A stretch of DNA of 64,000 nt from Arachnia rubra. Its GTDB lineage: Bacteria; Actinomycetota; Actinomycetes; Propionibacteriales; Propionibacteriaceae. The notes under the pieces were generated by a model that saw only the letters and a program-made list of their open reading frames with translations, was not told the origin of the DNA and ran no database searches. The DNA lies in the NCBI RefSeq assembly GCF_019973735.1, contig NZ_AP024463.1:868001-932000 (forward strand), in the 5' to 3' direction. The stretch's first letter is position 1; each line of letters begins with the position of its first letter. Position numbers and translations under genes: made by a program. This document shows, one piece after another, positions 28,986 through 38,900 of this stretch.

Positions 28986-31538
28986 GTGTTGAAGAGGATG
29001 AGGCCTCGCAGCGAGCGGAGGTCGATGGCACTCCTGCTCGCCTTTCTGATCGGCCTTGCCGGCCTGGTCATTGCGAGTCCGGCGGCGCGGGCGGCCGAGG
29101 TGGACGCCATCGACAGGTCGAGCATCCGGCTCTCGAAACTCAATGAGGGGGAGGCGGCCCTTTACCTGTGGAGCGGCGTCCGGATCGACGCCAACTGGAG
29201 AATTCCCGACCAGAGCGGGAAAGCGGGGGACACCTTCAAACTTCCGCTGCCCAAGGAGCTCGGGGGTTCCGTCGGGAGCTTCGAGCTCAAGGGTGGTGAG
29301 GGCGACTCACTGACGTACGGCACCTGCGCTGTGGAGTACACACAGGTCATCTGCACCTTCAACGCGAATGTCGAGAACAAGAACAACGTCGGCGGTTCGC
29401 TGTGGGTCAGTTCGCAGGTGAACACCCTGATCGAGGTCGACAAGATCACCTTCCCCCTCAGCAGTGGACCGCTCCAGGTGCCGCTCCCCAACGGGCAGAA
29501 GAACATCGGCTACAGCCCTCATGTGCCGAGCGACATCAAGAAGTCTGGTTGGTTCACCGGCCCTGACAAGAACGTGATCCGCTGGAACATCGTGGTTCCC
29601 GGCGCCAAGGTTGCGGACCGCTCCCGCATGGTCATCACCGACACCTACGGGGTGGCGGGTAGCAACCTGACCGTGGTCAAGGAGTATCCGAAGGTGTTCT
29701 GGATCCCCAACACCCCGAAGTGCTGGAACGAGAGTCACTCGTCCGACTGCTATCACAAGATCGACTCTTCAAGTACTCCGTCGCTCGACGTCACCGTTGA
29801 CGACACCAAGGATGTCGCCACGGCGACCATCGACAACAAGGGTCAGAACTTCCAGGCCGATCGGCTGTACATGTTCGCGCTGGAGCTGAGGACGGACGGC
29901 CCGATTCCCGCGGGCGCCCAGTACACCAACAAGGCCACCGTGGACGCCGAGCAGCGCACCGCCAAGGCGGTCAAGAGCGTCTCGGGTGGCGGCACCGGCT
30001 CGGGTGATGCCGTCGGGCACATCAACATCAAGAAGGCTGTCTCCGGCGCTCAGGTCTCCGGCGACACCACCTACCCGGTGAAGTGGTCCTATGAGTACAA
30101 GGGCCAGACCCGCAGCGGAGAGCTGGCGCTCAGGGCTGACGGCACCCCGGAGACCCTGAACAACGTGCCGAATGGCGCGGTTGTGACCCTAACCGAACAG
30201 GTTCCCTCCGGCGGCGACATCGACTACGGCGACCCGGCATTCTCGGGTGAGGGAGTCAAGGACGGAGTCCCGGATGCGAACAGCGCACAGGTCACCGTGG
30301 CCGGTCTGAAGACCGTCGAGGTGAACCTCACCAACCAGGCCAACCCCAGGCTGGCCACCGTCGAGGTCACTCCTGGCGTCTGCACGCCTGGCTCCAGTGA
30401 GCCTGCCAAGCCGACGGTCAATGTCGGCAGCACCGAGGGCATCACCTACTCCGAGCCGAAGATCACCACCTCCGGAGACCAGGTGACCGTCGAGGTCACC
30501 GCCACCCCCGCCTCCGGCAAGGAGATCGACGACCAGCACCTGCCCGAGGGCTGGAAGGCAAACGGCGATGGGACCTACACGTTCACCAAGACGGTCACCC
30601 AGCCGCAGTGCGTCAAGACCGTCAGTCCCGTGATCCCGGAGGTCAACCCCGGGGTGTGCCCGGCCGATGCCACCACGCCCACCCAGCCCACGGTGACCGG
30701 TATCGCGGACACCGACGAGATCGACTACAGCGAGCCGGTCATCGCCGCCAGCGGCGACCAGGTGAGTGTCACCGTGACGGCCAAGCCGAAGGCCGGCTAC
30801 CAGTTCGACACCGCGAAGCTTCCTGAGGGCTGGAGCGTTGTGGACGGGGTGGCCACCTTCACCAAGACCGTCACCCAGCCGAAGTGTGAGCTGCCGGTGG
30901 CGCCCACCATCGACCTCGGCTCCTGCACCCCAGGCTCCCTAACCCCGTCCGAGCCCACCGCCACGGTCGCTGAAACGCCAGGCATCAGCTACAGCAAGCC
31001 GGAGGTCAAGGTGGTCGACGGCAAAGTGACCGTCACCACCACCGCCACTGCCGAGGCTGGGCACCAATTCGGCGGGACGATGCCCGAGGGCTGGACCCGG
31101 GTCGATGCGACCACCGCGACCTACACCGTCACCAAGGACCAGCCGGTCTGCCAGGCAACCGAGGTGCCGCCGGTCTCCCCGAAGGTCGAGCCGGGCGTGT
31201 GCGTCCCGGGAACTGACAAGCCCGCCCAGCCCACGGTGGAGCTGCCCACGACCCCGCACCTGACCTACGGTGAGCCCAAGATCGAGGTGTCGGGCAAGAA
31301 GGTCACCGTCACCGTCACTGCGACCCCTGAGCAGGGCTACGCCGTCAAGAAGGCGGATCTGCCCGAGGGGTGGAAGTTGAACGACGACGGCACTGCCACC
31401 TACACCAGCGAGTCCGATCTTCCGGACTGCGCGACGCCAGCTCCGTCGCCCACGCCCACGCCTACGGCCACCCCGACCCCGGCCGCGCCGACTCCGGTGA
31501 CGCCGCTGAGGCCGGCTCTGCCCAAGACCGGCTCCTGA
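28986..31538 (+). CDS. MSCRAMM-like surface adhesin ending in LPKTGS
   Basis: About 850 aa. A signal peptide (hydrophobic core, predicted cleavage after SPAARA) is followed by about 330 residues resembling the paired Ig-like N2-N3 ligand-binding domains of MSCRAMM adhesins (WRIPDQSGKAGDTFKLPLP, IRWNIVVPG). Next is a Gly-rich linker (SGGGTGSGDAVGH) and a DUF5979-like Ig domain (NVPNGAVVTLTEQVP). Four degenerate repeats of about 80 residues follow, each opening near xPGVC or xGSC and closing on a second Cys, then a Pro/Thr stalk and LPKTGS followed directly by the stop. No hydrophobic helix or basic tail follows the sortase motif. GTG at 28986 is chosen over an upstream TTG because GAGAGGAA precedes it. 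Confidence 0.8.
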   Translation: MLKRMRPRSERRSMALLLAFLIGLAGLVIASPAARAAEVDAIDRSSIRLSKLNEGEAALYLWSGVRIDANWRIPDQSGKAGDTFKLPLPKELGGSVGSFELKGGEGDSLTYGTCAVEYTQVICTFNANVENKNNVGGSLWVSSQVNTLIEVDKITFPLSSGPLQVPLPNGQKNIGYSPHVPSDIKKSGWFTGPDKNVIRWNIVVPGAKVADRSRMVITDTYGVAGSNLTVVKEYPKVFWIPNTPKCWNESHSSDCYHKIDSSSTPSLDVTVDDTKDVATATIDNKGQNFQADRLYMFALELRTDGPIPAGAQYTNKATVDAEQRTAKAVKSVSGGGTGSGDAVGHINIKKAVSGAQVSGDTTYPVKWSYEYKGQTRSGELALRADGTPETLNNVPNGAVVTLTEQVPSGGDIDYGDPAFSGEGVKDGVPDANSAQVTVAGLKTVEVNLTNQANPRLATVEVTPGVCTPGSSEPAKPTVNVGSTEGITYSEPKITTSGDQVTVEVTATPASGKEIDDQHLPEGWKANGDGTYTFTKTVTQPQCVKTVSPVIPEVNPGVCPADATTPTQPTVTGIADTDEIDYSEPVIAASGDQVSVTVTAKPKAGYQFDTAKLPEGWSVVDGVATFTKTVTQPKCELPVAPTIDLGSCTPGSLTPSEPTATVAETPGISYSKPEVKVVDGKVTVTTTATAEAGHQFGGTMPEGWTRVDATTATYTVTKDQPVCQATEVPPVSPKVEPGVCVPGTDKPAQPTVELPTTPHLTYGEPKIEVSGKKVTVTVTATPEQGYAVKKADLPEGWKLNDDGTATYTSESDLPDCATPAPSPTPTPTATPTPAAPTPVTPLRPALPKTGS

Positions 31539-31557
31539 GCCTGGTGCGTGACTGCCA

Positions 31558-31593
31558 GCTGGGTCCTGATCCCTCCAGGGGTCAGGACCCAGC
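31558..31593 (+). terminator. rho-independent-type terminator after first adhesin
   Basis: A 16-bp stem with one G-T pair (GCTGGGTCCTGATCCC against GGGGTCAGGACCCAGC) and a 4-base loop, 19 bases after the stop and followed by CTTTC. It confirms that the coding region truly ends at LPKTGS. Confidence 0.85.
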
Positions 31594-31813
31594 GTCCTTT
31601 CATCAGCTCCTTTGTCAGCTGTGGAGCCATGACGGGATTTATCGGGCCGGATCCCGTGCTGTTTCTTCCTGATGCCCTCCGGCTGGTGACCAGGCCCGGG
31701 AAGAAATGCACGTCTATTATCGGCTAATCTAATCCCGCATGCGTCTTCGTTGCATTGGCGCATTGCCTGCTGAACAAAGAATCAGTGAACAAGAAAAAAT
31801 GGGGGGATACGTC

Positions 31814-34144
31814 GTGAGACGACAACTGAATGCGACGAGGAGGCAGCGGTTCAGCGCGCTGTTCCTCGCCGTCCTGGTCATCCTGGGCGGAGCGCTGCAA
31901 AGCGCTGGAACAGCCCACGCTGATGAGATCAACCCGATTGTCCAGGGAAGCGTGAAGCTGACGGACAAGACATCCGCGTCCGGTCCCACCTATGTCTGGA
32001 ATGATGTCCAGATCAGCGGTGAGTGGAGGATCCCGGACCAGAGCGGCAAGGAGGGCGACACCTTCCGGATCGGCCTGCCGGCCGCTTTCAAAGGGGTCAA
32101 TGGCAGCTTTGAGCTTCAGGGCTCCGGCCAGGACCCCTTGAGCTACGGTACCTGTGTGGTCTCGGCGTCAGAGGTCGTCTGCACTCTCAACGCCAATGTC
32201 GTCGGCAAGAACAACGTTGGCGGCACCTTCTTCGTGAACACCCAGGTGGCCTCCACCTACACCGGAAACAACGTCACGCTGACCATCAATGGAAACGCCT
32301 CCATCGTGGTCGGCCTGCCGAATGGCCAGACCGATATCGGATACTCTCCGCAGATACCGCGGGACATCGCGAAGATCGGGTATTTCAGCGGTGACCCCTA
32401 CGACACCCTGGTGTGGAAGATCCGTATTCCTGGTCAGGAGCTGAGTGGGAACACCTTGACAATCGATGATCCTTTCACGGTTCCCGGATCCAGCCTGACC
32501 GTCAAACCCGGAACTCTCGACTTCTACCGGATTCCCAACAACAATCCGCTCTGCTGGAACGAGCCCGACCGCGCTGAATGCCAGACCATGCTCTACAGCA
32601 ACGATGGTGGCAGCTATCCAGACGTCACCGCTCAGATCGAGGATTCCAGCAGGATCCATCTTGTCTACAACAAGACATCGGCTTTTTCGGCGGATGATCT
32701 TTACATCCTGGAGTTCCGGCTTGCGGTCGGCGAACAGATCCTCGTGGGTGCCAAGTACCCGAACAACGTGACCATCAACGGCAATTCCTATGAGGGCGTG
32801 GCCGTCCGTGATGCCTCCGGCGGTGGCACTGGCTCCGGGGACACCGTCGGGCACCTGAACCTGCGCAAGAGCATCGAGAACAACGCCGGCAATGCCGTTT
32901 CGCAGGAGGCCACATTCCCGGTTGCCTACAGCTATCAGCTCGGCGGGCAGGCCAAGACCGGAACCCTTGAGGTGAAGGCCGACGGCTCTCTGGCGTCTCT
33001 GTACAACATCCCGAATGGCACCGTGGTCACCCTGACTGAGCAGGTGCCGGCCGTCACGGGGGTGGACTTCGGTGATCCCACATTCTCCGGGACCGGAGTC
33101 ACTGATGGCGTGCCGGACGCCAACAGCGCCCAGGTCACGGTGGAGGGCACCAAGACCCTCGACATCACGCTGACCAACAGGGTCAATCCGAAACTTGGCG
33201 CCGTCCAGGTGACCCCCGGCGTCTGCGCCCCGGGCGCTAGTGAACCATCAGAGCCGACGGTTGTGGCCGGGCCGACCGATGGCATCTCCTACTCCCAGCC
33301 GAAAATCGTCAAGAATGGGGACCAGGTGACTGTGACCGTGGTCGCCACCCCCGAGACCGGCAAGGAGATCGATGACCAGAATGTGCCAGCCGGGTGGGCC
33401 CCGAATGGCGACGGCACCTTCACCTACACGACCACCATCACCCAGCCGTCCTGCACCCAGGTCGTGGCGCCGGCGGTTCCGGATGTGACCCCAGGCGTCT
33501 GCCCGGTGGACTCCACCACCCCGGCGCAGCCAGTGGTCACTGGCGTCACGGACACCGATGAGATCGACTACAGCGAGCCCACGTTCGTGACGAATGGCAG
33601 CCAGGTAACCGTCACGGTGACCGCGACCCCCAAGGCCGGGCACCGGTTTGACACCGCGAACCTGCCTTCCGGCTGGACGGTCGTCGACGGGGTCGTGACC
33701 TACTCCACAACCATCACGCAGCCCCAGTGCGCCGTCCCGGTGGTTCCCACCATCGACGCCGGCACCTGTCCCGCTGACTCTTCGACCCCGACCGCGCCCA
33801 CCGCGATGATCGCCGCGGTGGATGGGCTTGAGTTCACCGGCCCGGAGATCAAGGTCGCAGACGGCAAGGTGACCGTGACCGCCACGGCCACTGCCAAGAC
33901 CGGCTATCAGATCGGTGGGCCGTTGCCTGAGGGGTGGACCCGGGTGGACGAGAGCCACGCCACCTTCTCGGCTGTCCGGGACCAGCCGGCGTGCAAGACT
34001 CCGGCGCCCTCGCCTGAGCCAACAGCCACCATCACGCCGACGCCGGCTTCCAACGTCTCCCCGACGCCGGCTCCCAGCGTCACCGTGACGCCGGCGGCCA
34101 GCCCGGTGCCGGTCAGGCCGAGTCTGCCCAGGACCGGCTCCTGA
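31814..34144 (+). CDS. second MSCRAMM-like surface adhesin, tandem paralogue, ending in LPRTGS
   Basis: About 776 aa with the same plan as the preceding gene: signal peptide (cleavage predicted after GTAHA), N2-N3-like region (WRIPDQSGKEGDTFRIGLP), SGGGTGSGDTVGH linker, DUF5979-like domain, then three Cys-bounded repeats instead of four, a Pro/Thr stalk and a terminal LPRTGS. Several stretches are near identical to the paralogue (for example TDEIDYSEP and EQVP), so this is a tandem duplication. As in the paralogue, no hydrophobic tail follows the sortase motif. GTG at 31814 mirrors the paralogue's start and has GGGGGGA upstream; ATG 31799 is an alternative. Confidence 0.8.
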   Translation: MRRQLNATRRQRFSALFLAVLVILGGALQSAGTAHADEINPIVQGSVKLTDKTSASGPTYVWNDVQISGEWRIPDQSGKEGDTFRIGLPAAFKGVNGSFELQGSGQDPLSYGTCVVSASEVVCTLNANVVGKNNVGGTFFVNTQVASTYTGNNVTLTINGNASIVVGLPNGQTDIGYSPQIPRDIAKIGYFSGDPYDTLVWKIRIPGQELSGNTLTIDDPFTVPGSSLTVKPGTLDFYRIPNNNPLCWNEPDRAECQTMLYSNDGGSYPDVTAQIEDSSRIHLVYNKTSAFSADDLYILEFRLAVGEQILVGAKYPNNVTINGNSYEGVAVRDASGGGTGSGDTVGHLNLRKSIENNAGNAVSQEATFPVAYSYQLGGQAKTGTLEVKADGSLASLYNIPNGTVVTLTEQVPAVTGVDFGDPTFSGTGVTDGVPDANSAQVTVEGTKTLDITLTNRVNPKLGAVQVTPGVCAPGASEPSEPTVVAGPTDGISYSQPKIVKNGDQVTVTVVATPETGKEIDDQNVPAGWAPNGDGTFTYTTTITQPSCTQVVAPAVPDVTPGVCPVDSTTPAQPVVTGVTDTDEIDYSEPTFVTNGSQVTVTVTATPKAGHRFDTANLPSGWTVVDGVVTYSTTITQPQCAVPVVPTIDAGTCPADSSTPTAPTAMIAAVDGLEFTGPEIKVADGKVTVTATATAKTGYQIGGPLPEGWTRVDESHATFSAVRDQPACKTPAPSPEPTATITPTPASNVSPTPAPSVTVTPAASPVPVRPSLPRTGS

Positions 34145-34165
34145 GCGGCTGAAGCGCTCGTAGGA

Positions 34166-34206
34166 AGCTGGGCCCCGACTCGAATGAGCCGGGGCCCAGT
34201 TATTTT
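34166..34206 (+). terminator. rho-independent terminator after second adhesin
   Basis: CTGGGCCCCG pairs perfectly with CGGGGCCCAG around a 12-base loop and is followed by TTATTTTG. It lies 24 bases after the stop. Confidence 0.88.
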
Positions 34207-34615
34207 GTCCCCGTCGTGAGGTCTTGTGAGGTATGGGGACAGCCGGGCGGGGTCTGCCCGGCACCCAGCATCTGATCGTTTTGTGGCGCGGGCACTCCAG
34301 CAGGTGGCACGCCATCCTCGGCGAACCGGTCAACGGTGACTGAGGCTAGTAAGCGTCCCTGGCTGGCAATGGCTGTTTTTCACAGGACAGCAGAAAATCC
34401 CTGAAGCCTGAGTGGTTATGAACAGAGTTAATGCGCATTTCCCATACCGCTCAGGGCGACTTTCAGGCTGACTATTCTGATTTTGCTAGCCGAAAGTCCA
34501 ACCGCAAGGGGTGTCGGTTATGCCTAGAGAGATAACTTCTGTTAGGTTTCACGGTGTTCAAAGTTCACCCTCTGACAGGGGGTGAGGATGAGTTGAAGTT
34601 TGGGGGAAGTGCGTC

Positions 34616-35677
34616 GTGGCTGGTGTGAGTGCGTGCCTGATGGCGTTTTTGATTGGCTTTCAGGGTGCGATTCAGGTTCTTGGCGGTCAGGTGGCAGCCA
34701 TCGCGGACAATGCTCCCGATCACCCAGTCCAGGAATATGTGAATCTGCTGCCCCACTGGGAACCAGATGTTCTTGAAACCTGTCTGGTTTTTCAGGGGGA
34801 AATCGCTAACCCCGGGTATCGGGTTGTCTTGGGGGAAATGGCGGATATCCGGCCCCATCGTGATGGTTTCGACATCGAGGACCGCAATGATGGAGAGGGT
34901 ACCCAGGGACATACTTCAACCGAGGCTGCGATCTCCCCGCTGGCTATGAATGAATTGCCTGGCGGGCGTGAGGGAAAGGGGAGAGACGCTCTATCCATGG
35001 AATTCCTTCCCAGCCGCCTAGTATGTCCCGATATACCTTTTATGCAGGCGTGTAAAGAGGTTTCCGGTCTTCGCCTCCCTGGATCCTACGATTCCGGGTC
35101 TACCGGCGAATCGTCTGATCTCCAGGCTTGTGCCGGTTATCAGCCGGCTGGGGTCGTCACAATGCAGGATTATCCTGAGGATAGGCGGCCGTCGCATCTT
35201 GTGGGAGTCACTAAGGGAAAGATGCCCGCCCCGAGCGATGCCAGGGCATATCTCGTGCCGGGGAAAGAGAACGCATTGGAATCTGACGCATGCCGTCTTC
35301 CGTCGTCATGGCATCGGGCTGCTGGCGTGTCCGCTGATGCAGGAAACTGGAGGGCGGAGGTCGTAGCGGCCCTGAGGGAGAATCACCAGGCCATTGACCA
35401 TGCCAGACCTTCCGCTGGGACCTGCTCAGGGCGGCGGGTGAGCGGTCAGGAAGCTGGCTGGCCGGGAAATTCCGCATATAGCATGTCTGCGACGTTTTCC
35501 CTGACCCCTGTGGCCGGCCGGCAGGAGCGGCCCAACCTCACTCCGGCAAGGGCGGAGGCTGATGAGCAGGAGAATCCCGGCATGGTGGCAGGGCTTTTCT
35601 GCCTTGTGGCGGTGGCGGCGGTGATTGCCGGGCGGTATGCCGGATATCCGGCGCCGAGGCGTCACGGCCGGAAATGA
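34616..35677 (+). CDS. orphan putative membrane-anchored surface protein
   Basis: A 353-codon open frame with no family I recognise. It has a hydrophobic N-terminal segment resembling a signal peptide (ACLMAFLIGFQGAIQVLGG), about 290 mostly polar residues, then a hydrophobic helix (MVAGLFCLVAVAAVIAG) and a basic tail ending RRHGRK. GTG start with GGGGGAAG 6 nt upstream. Third-codon-position GC is clearly lower (estimated by eye at about 60 percent) than in neighbouring genes, so it may be acquired, fast-evolving or partly decayed. Several shorter opposite-strand frames overlap it, which lowers certainty. The tail has the shape of a sortase sorting signal but no LPXTG is present. Confidence 0.4.
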   Translation: MAGVSACLMAFLIGFQGAIQVLGGQVAAIADNAPDHPVQEYVNLLPHWEPDVLETCLVFQGEIANPGYRVVLGEMADIRPHRDGFDIEDRNDGEGTQGHTSTEAAISPLAMNELPGGREGKGRDALSMEFLPSRLVCPDIPFMQACKEVSGLRLPGSYDSGSTGESSDLQACAGYQPAGVVTMQDYPEDRRPSHLVGVTKGKMPAPSDARAYLVPGKENALESDACRLPSSWHRAAGVSADAGNWRAEVVAALRENHQAIDHARPSAGTCSGRRVSGQEAGWPGNSAYSMSATFSLTPVAGRQERPNLTPARAEADEQENPGMVAGLFCLVAVAAVIAGRYAGYPAPRRHGRK

Positions 35678-36945
35678 CCAGGCCAGCATCATCTTTATTG
35701 CTGCTGAACACGCCATGTAGGCATCGAATCGCAGGACGTTAATCAGATGTCCTGAGAGCCACGTGAGAAGAGGCCCTCTTCATGTAAGGGCCTGCCTCTG
35801 AGCCAGTCCGGGATGAGGACTCTCCGGGCCTGGGGAAAGATGCCAGGCTGATGAAGGTCGCCTCAAGACTCATCGGGTTTGTCAAAGGGCTTTCCGCAGG
35901 TTTCCTTGAAGTCTTGGATCTAGCAACTGCCTCGCGGATTCCGCTAGAGCATCCGGTGGCCGGTGTCTTGAAAAGGGTGCTCGCGGAAGATTTGGTCAGG
36001 AAAGCTTTATTTATCAAGGGCTGGATCACCGTCTCTTGGGTGATTATTGAGCGACGATGGACGTTCCATAGGACGGCTGAGAGTTGCTGGTGTTTCATGA
36101 GATGACCGGCTTTTATGCAGGTTCCGAGGCGCAGGTCAGGAAATCTCTCTACCTGGTACCGACAGCTGCTGATTTGATATCTGTGCTGACCGGCCTGACC
36201 GGGGACTGGGGGTGGATTCTTCCGAGTCCTATGCGAAGAGGTCAGTTTCGCCTTGCTTTCCGTAGAATGGGGGAGATGACAGCGTCGCGTGTAATTCCTG
36301 GTCAAGGCTTTCTAGCCTTCCGAGGGAAGCCCTGTCGAAGATGGCTGCCGCCAGGCTGATTCTCCTTATTCCGTGACGGCGTCAGGTGGGATTGAGTAGT
36401 TCTATAGGCATGAGGGATGAATGGTCTGCGCTCACTGCGATGGCCAGCGCCGCACCGCGCCGTCCCATCGGGGAGCAGGCCGGCTCTACCCGGAGGAGCC
36501 CGTCCCCTCCCCTCCTGGAATGGCCACCAAGGGGTAACGAAAGGTCATCTTTTCGGACGACAGAATTTCTTGATAGCTTCAGCCCGCTGCTATTTCGTGC
36601 ACCACGAGTTCAGGGGGAACAACCCGGTATGGGAAGACACATCGGCTTTCAGAGCGAGCATGGCCGCCATGGGGGTGGTGGTTCTGCTCGTCGTGCCGGT
36701 TGTCGTGATGGGGGCACTGGTTCCTGCATGGGGATCAGCCGCCGTCCGGGTGTGGGGCGAATGGCTGCGCAGGCCGATCCCGGCCAGTCAGGAGCCGATC
36801 CCGGCCATGCCTCATCAGTGCTGGCGCCTTCGGCGGTGCCGGCGCTGAGAGGTGTGGCCGCATCGGGTTCCCGGCGTATGTGACGCGGGGGGTGCGTCCT
36901 TGCGGAGGGGTTTTGGCTGGATGAGCCTGGCCCCTCCGCATCTCA
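35678..36945. other. 1.3-kb stretch without a convincing gene
   Basis: GC content is lower than in core genes. Several open frames of 60-190 codons exist on both strands, but none has both a ribosome binding site and a recognisable family. The two least implausible are an 84-codon plus frame at 35851 and the small membrane frame listed separately. No insertion-sequence ends, tRNA or array is seen. It probably contains decayed genes. Confidence 0.5.
36597..36848 (+). CDS. possible small single-pass membrane protein
   Basis: Reading from a GTG at 36597 gives about 83 residues: a polar N-terminus (HHEFRGNNPVWEDTS), one strong hydrophobic helix (MGVVVLLVVPVVVMGALVP), then a basic, Trp-containing tail. 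No clear ribosome binding site and no family. Hydrophobic frames arise by chance in GC-rich DNA, so this is only a candidate. Confidence 0.25.
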   Translation: MHHEFRGNNPVWEDTSAFRASMAAMGVVVLLVVPVVVMGALVPAWGSAAVRVWGEWLRRPIPASQEPIPAMPHQCWRLRRCRR

Positions 36946-38640
36946 TCAGTACTGGCTCAACCGGAGCCATGCCCAGGCCAAGACGTCTGGATCCTGCTGC
37001 CAGATGCCGTCGAAACGACGCTGGCCCTGGCTACTGGCATTCATCAGGCTATTTAGTAGTTCGGCGGCGAATGGTGCACTTGCGGTTTTGAGCCATGCCA
37101 CGTCCTTGGGTAGCAATGGTGAGGATAGGACCGCTGGGCCGGCATCCAGGACTCTTTCACACCAACGTCTCGTGACCTCGGTGACCTGAGGTGCTTTATG
37201 CCCCCAGTCCGCTACGTCCGTGACGGTGGGGGAACAGCTGGCGCGGGCAGGTTCCTGGCCCATGCCCGCGTCACCTGGTCCAGTCCAGGCCACCAAATCC
37301 CTCCCAGGGAGCCTGGAATCTGGATCAGGCCTCCTGCGCTTATCAGGCCCAGCAGCTGGCCTTGTCCAGCAAGGCACGTGACGGTGGTGCTGGTAGCGGC
37401 GCCGAACAGTTGCGTCGCCAGCCCCGCTCCGAGTGTCCTGGCTGCGGGCAACAGGTCCAACCGCCGGCCTGAGACGACCAGCCCATGCCGGTCACCGCCC
37501 TTGATCTTTCCGGTGATCATCTCGAATCCCTCAGGCGCGCTCTCCCAGCCGCTCCAGAGGGCCTGCATCGCGGCGCGGACCTTTTCTCCACCGCCCAGCC
37601 GGCCGTCAGGGCGTGCCGTCGCATGCGCCACCAGCAGCCGGTGCCGCGACAGCGCGAAGAGGGAATCGCTGATCCCGCCCCAGCCGTCGCCCGCCTCATA
37701 ACAGGCCGGGGGCTGCCCCCTGCATCAGGGGAGAGCCATTGCGGGCCAGCTGTCGCAGGGCATGCCCCTGACCCAGTGCGTGGCTGCTGCCCTGGGCTGC
37801 GAAGGTGGCCAGGGTCCTGGCGTCTGCCGGATCATCGGAGCCCAGGATTCCATGCAGCTCCCGTACCGCGGCGGCCGTGAACTCGTTGCACAGCCCGGCG
37901 GCGCGGACCCGCTGGGTCGGTGGAAGCAGTGATGCCCCGGGAATCCGGGCCGAAGCCACATCCGACAGTGTCACCGGCAAATCGACGGCTCCGCCGAGGC
38001 CAACCCGGCTAGCCAGCGGGGCAGCAACCTGGAAAGCTCGCTCCGCGGCTGTCTGCGTCCCGCAGGCCGCGGCTTCCTTCAGCAGGGCCGCAGCCTCGCC
38101 CGGGTTCCCGGCCTGCCTGGTCAGCAGTACGGTCTCCGCAATCTGCCTGGCGGTTAGGCTGCGTGACGCAGCCAGCTCGATGCTGGCGTCCGTGGCAGCG
38201 CTCCAGCAGAACCGCCAGCTCACCCCTACTGGCTCAGCTCCGCGCCATAGGCTCTGCCCAATGGGGGTGGCGTAGGTGATGCCACCTATGAGCAGGCGCA
38301 TTAGCAACACATGGCGCTGCAGGTCAAGGGTATTGCGCAGCGGTTCGACAGACAGCTGTCTCTCCTGCCCGAGTGGCAGTTTCAGAGCCTCCACCTCGGT
38401 CAGGATGTTCTCACGCAAGTCCGATACGAGCGTACCGGGTGCTGTCTTGCCGGAGCGTTGGCCGATCAGCACCTGCTCTAGTGCGCCAGCCGCCGCCCGG
38501 CCTCGTCCCAGCAACTCGCCCTGGGCCAATACGGTCGTAATCGCCTCGATCAGCTCGCGACGTGCCGGTGCAGCCAGCCCACGGAGAGTGGCCAGGTCCA
38601 GGGCGCCCTGCACAGCCTTGCTAGCCTCACCGGAAAGGCC
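36946..38640 (-). pseudogene. frameshifted remnant, DUF5682-like C-terminal part
   Basis: Protein-like sequence runs continuously but changes frame. Frame 1 covers 38640 to 37696 (LRGLAAPARRELIEAI, VEALKLPLG...LSVEPLRNTLDLQRHVLLMR, SLWRGAEPVGVSWRFCWS). A shift near 37700 leads to frame 2 (CYEAGDGWGGISDSLFAL, VRAAMQALWSGWESAPEGF), which stops at 37212. A second shift near 37230, at a run of five G, leads to frame 3 (VADWGHKAPQVTEVTRRW, LSSPLLPKDVAWLKTA), which stops at 36946. The first part recalls the DUF5682 proteins that follow MoxR ATPases in actinobacteria (from memory). The N-terminal half of such a protein is missing. Confidence 0.6.
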
Positions 38641-38885
38641 CCGGAGATGGCGACGGCCTCGGCGAGCGTGATGACGCACCGCTCCACCAGCGAGACATCG
38701 CCCACGAACTTCCTGCTGATCTCCAGCCGCTCGTCGCCGCACACGAACGCCACTACCGCCGACAGCGTCAGCCGCCACCCCGGTGGGCGCGGGCCTGGTT
38801 CTGCGGCGAGTTTTGCCAGCTCACTGGCGTAGCGCACCTCCGGGGGTGGCACCTGCTGGTTCACGTGCCGGGGTTTCTTGGCCAT
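38641..38885 (-). pseudogene. N-terminal remnant of a MoxR-type AAA ATPase
   Basis: About 80 residues from ATG 38885 (AGGAAGG 6 nt upstream), opening MAKKPRHVNQQ. The segment GPRPPGWRLTLSAVVAFVCG then ISRKFVGD...LVERCVITLA matches the start of MoxR-family ATPases that sit in DUF4132/DUF5682 loci. The Walker A and all later ATPase motifs are absent. Coding sequence passes, out of frame, into the DUF5682-like remnant near 38640, suggesting an internal deletion of roughly 1.5 kb or more (inference from normal family lengths). It begins 15 bases after the 1533-aa gene, in the same operon. Confidence 0.6.
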
Positions 38886-38900
38886 CTGCATCCTTCCTGG

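Noticed and set aside
31541..31813. Missing hydrophobic tail of the first adhesin sought in other frames downstream
   Set aside because: A terminator hairpin begins 19 bases after the stop, and no frame gives a hydrophobic helix with a basic end before the next gene.
34565..34912. 115-codon minus frame considered as a transposase remnant
   Set aside because: No catalytic DDE pattern, no inverted ends nearby, and it overlaps the orphan plus frame; not supportable.
35739..36305. 188-codon minus frame in the gene-free stretch
   Set aside because: Ser/Thr/Arg-rich, with no ribosome binding site, domain or membrane pattern.
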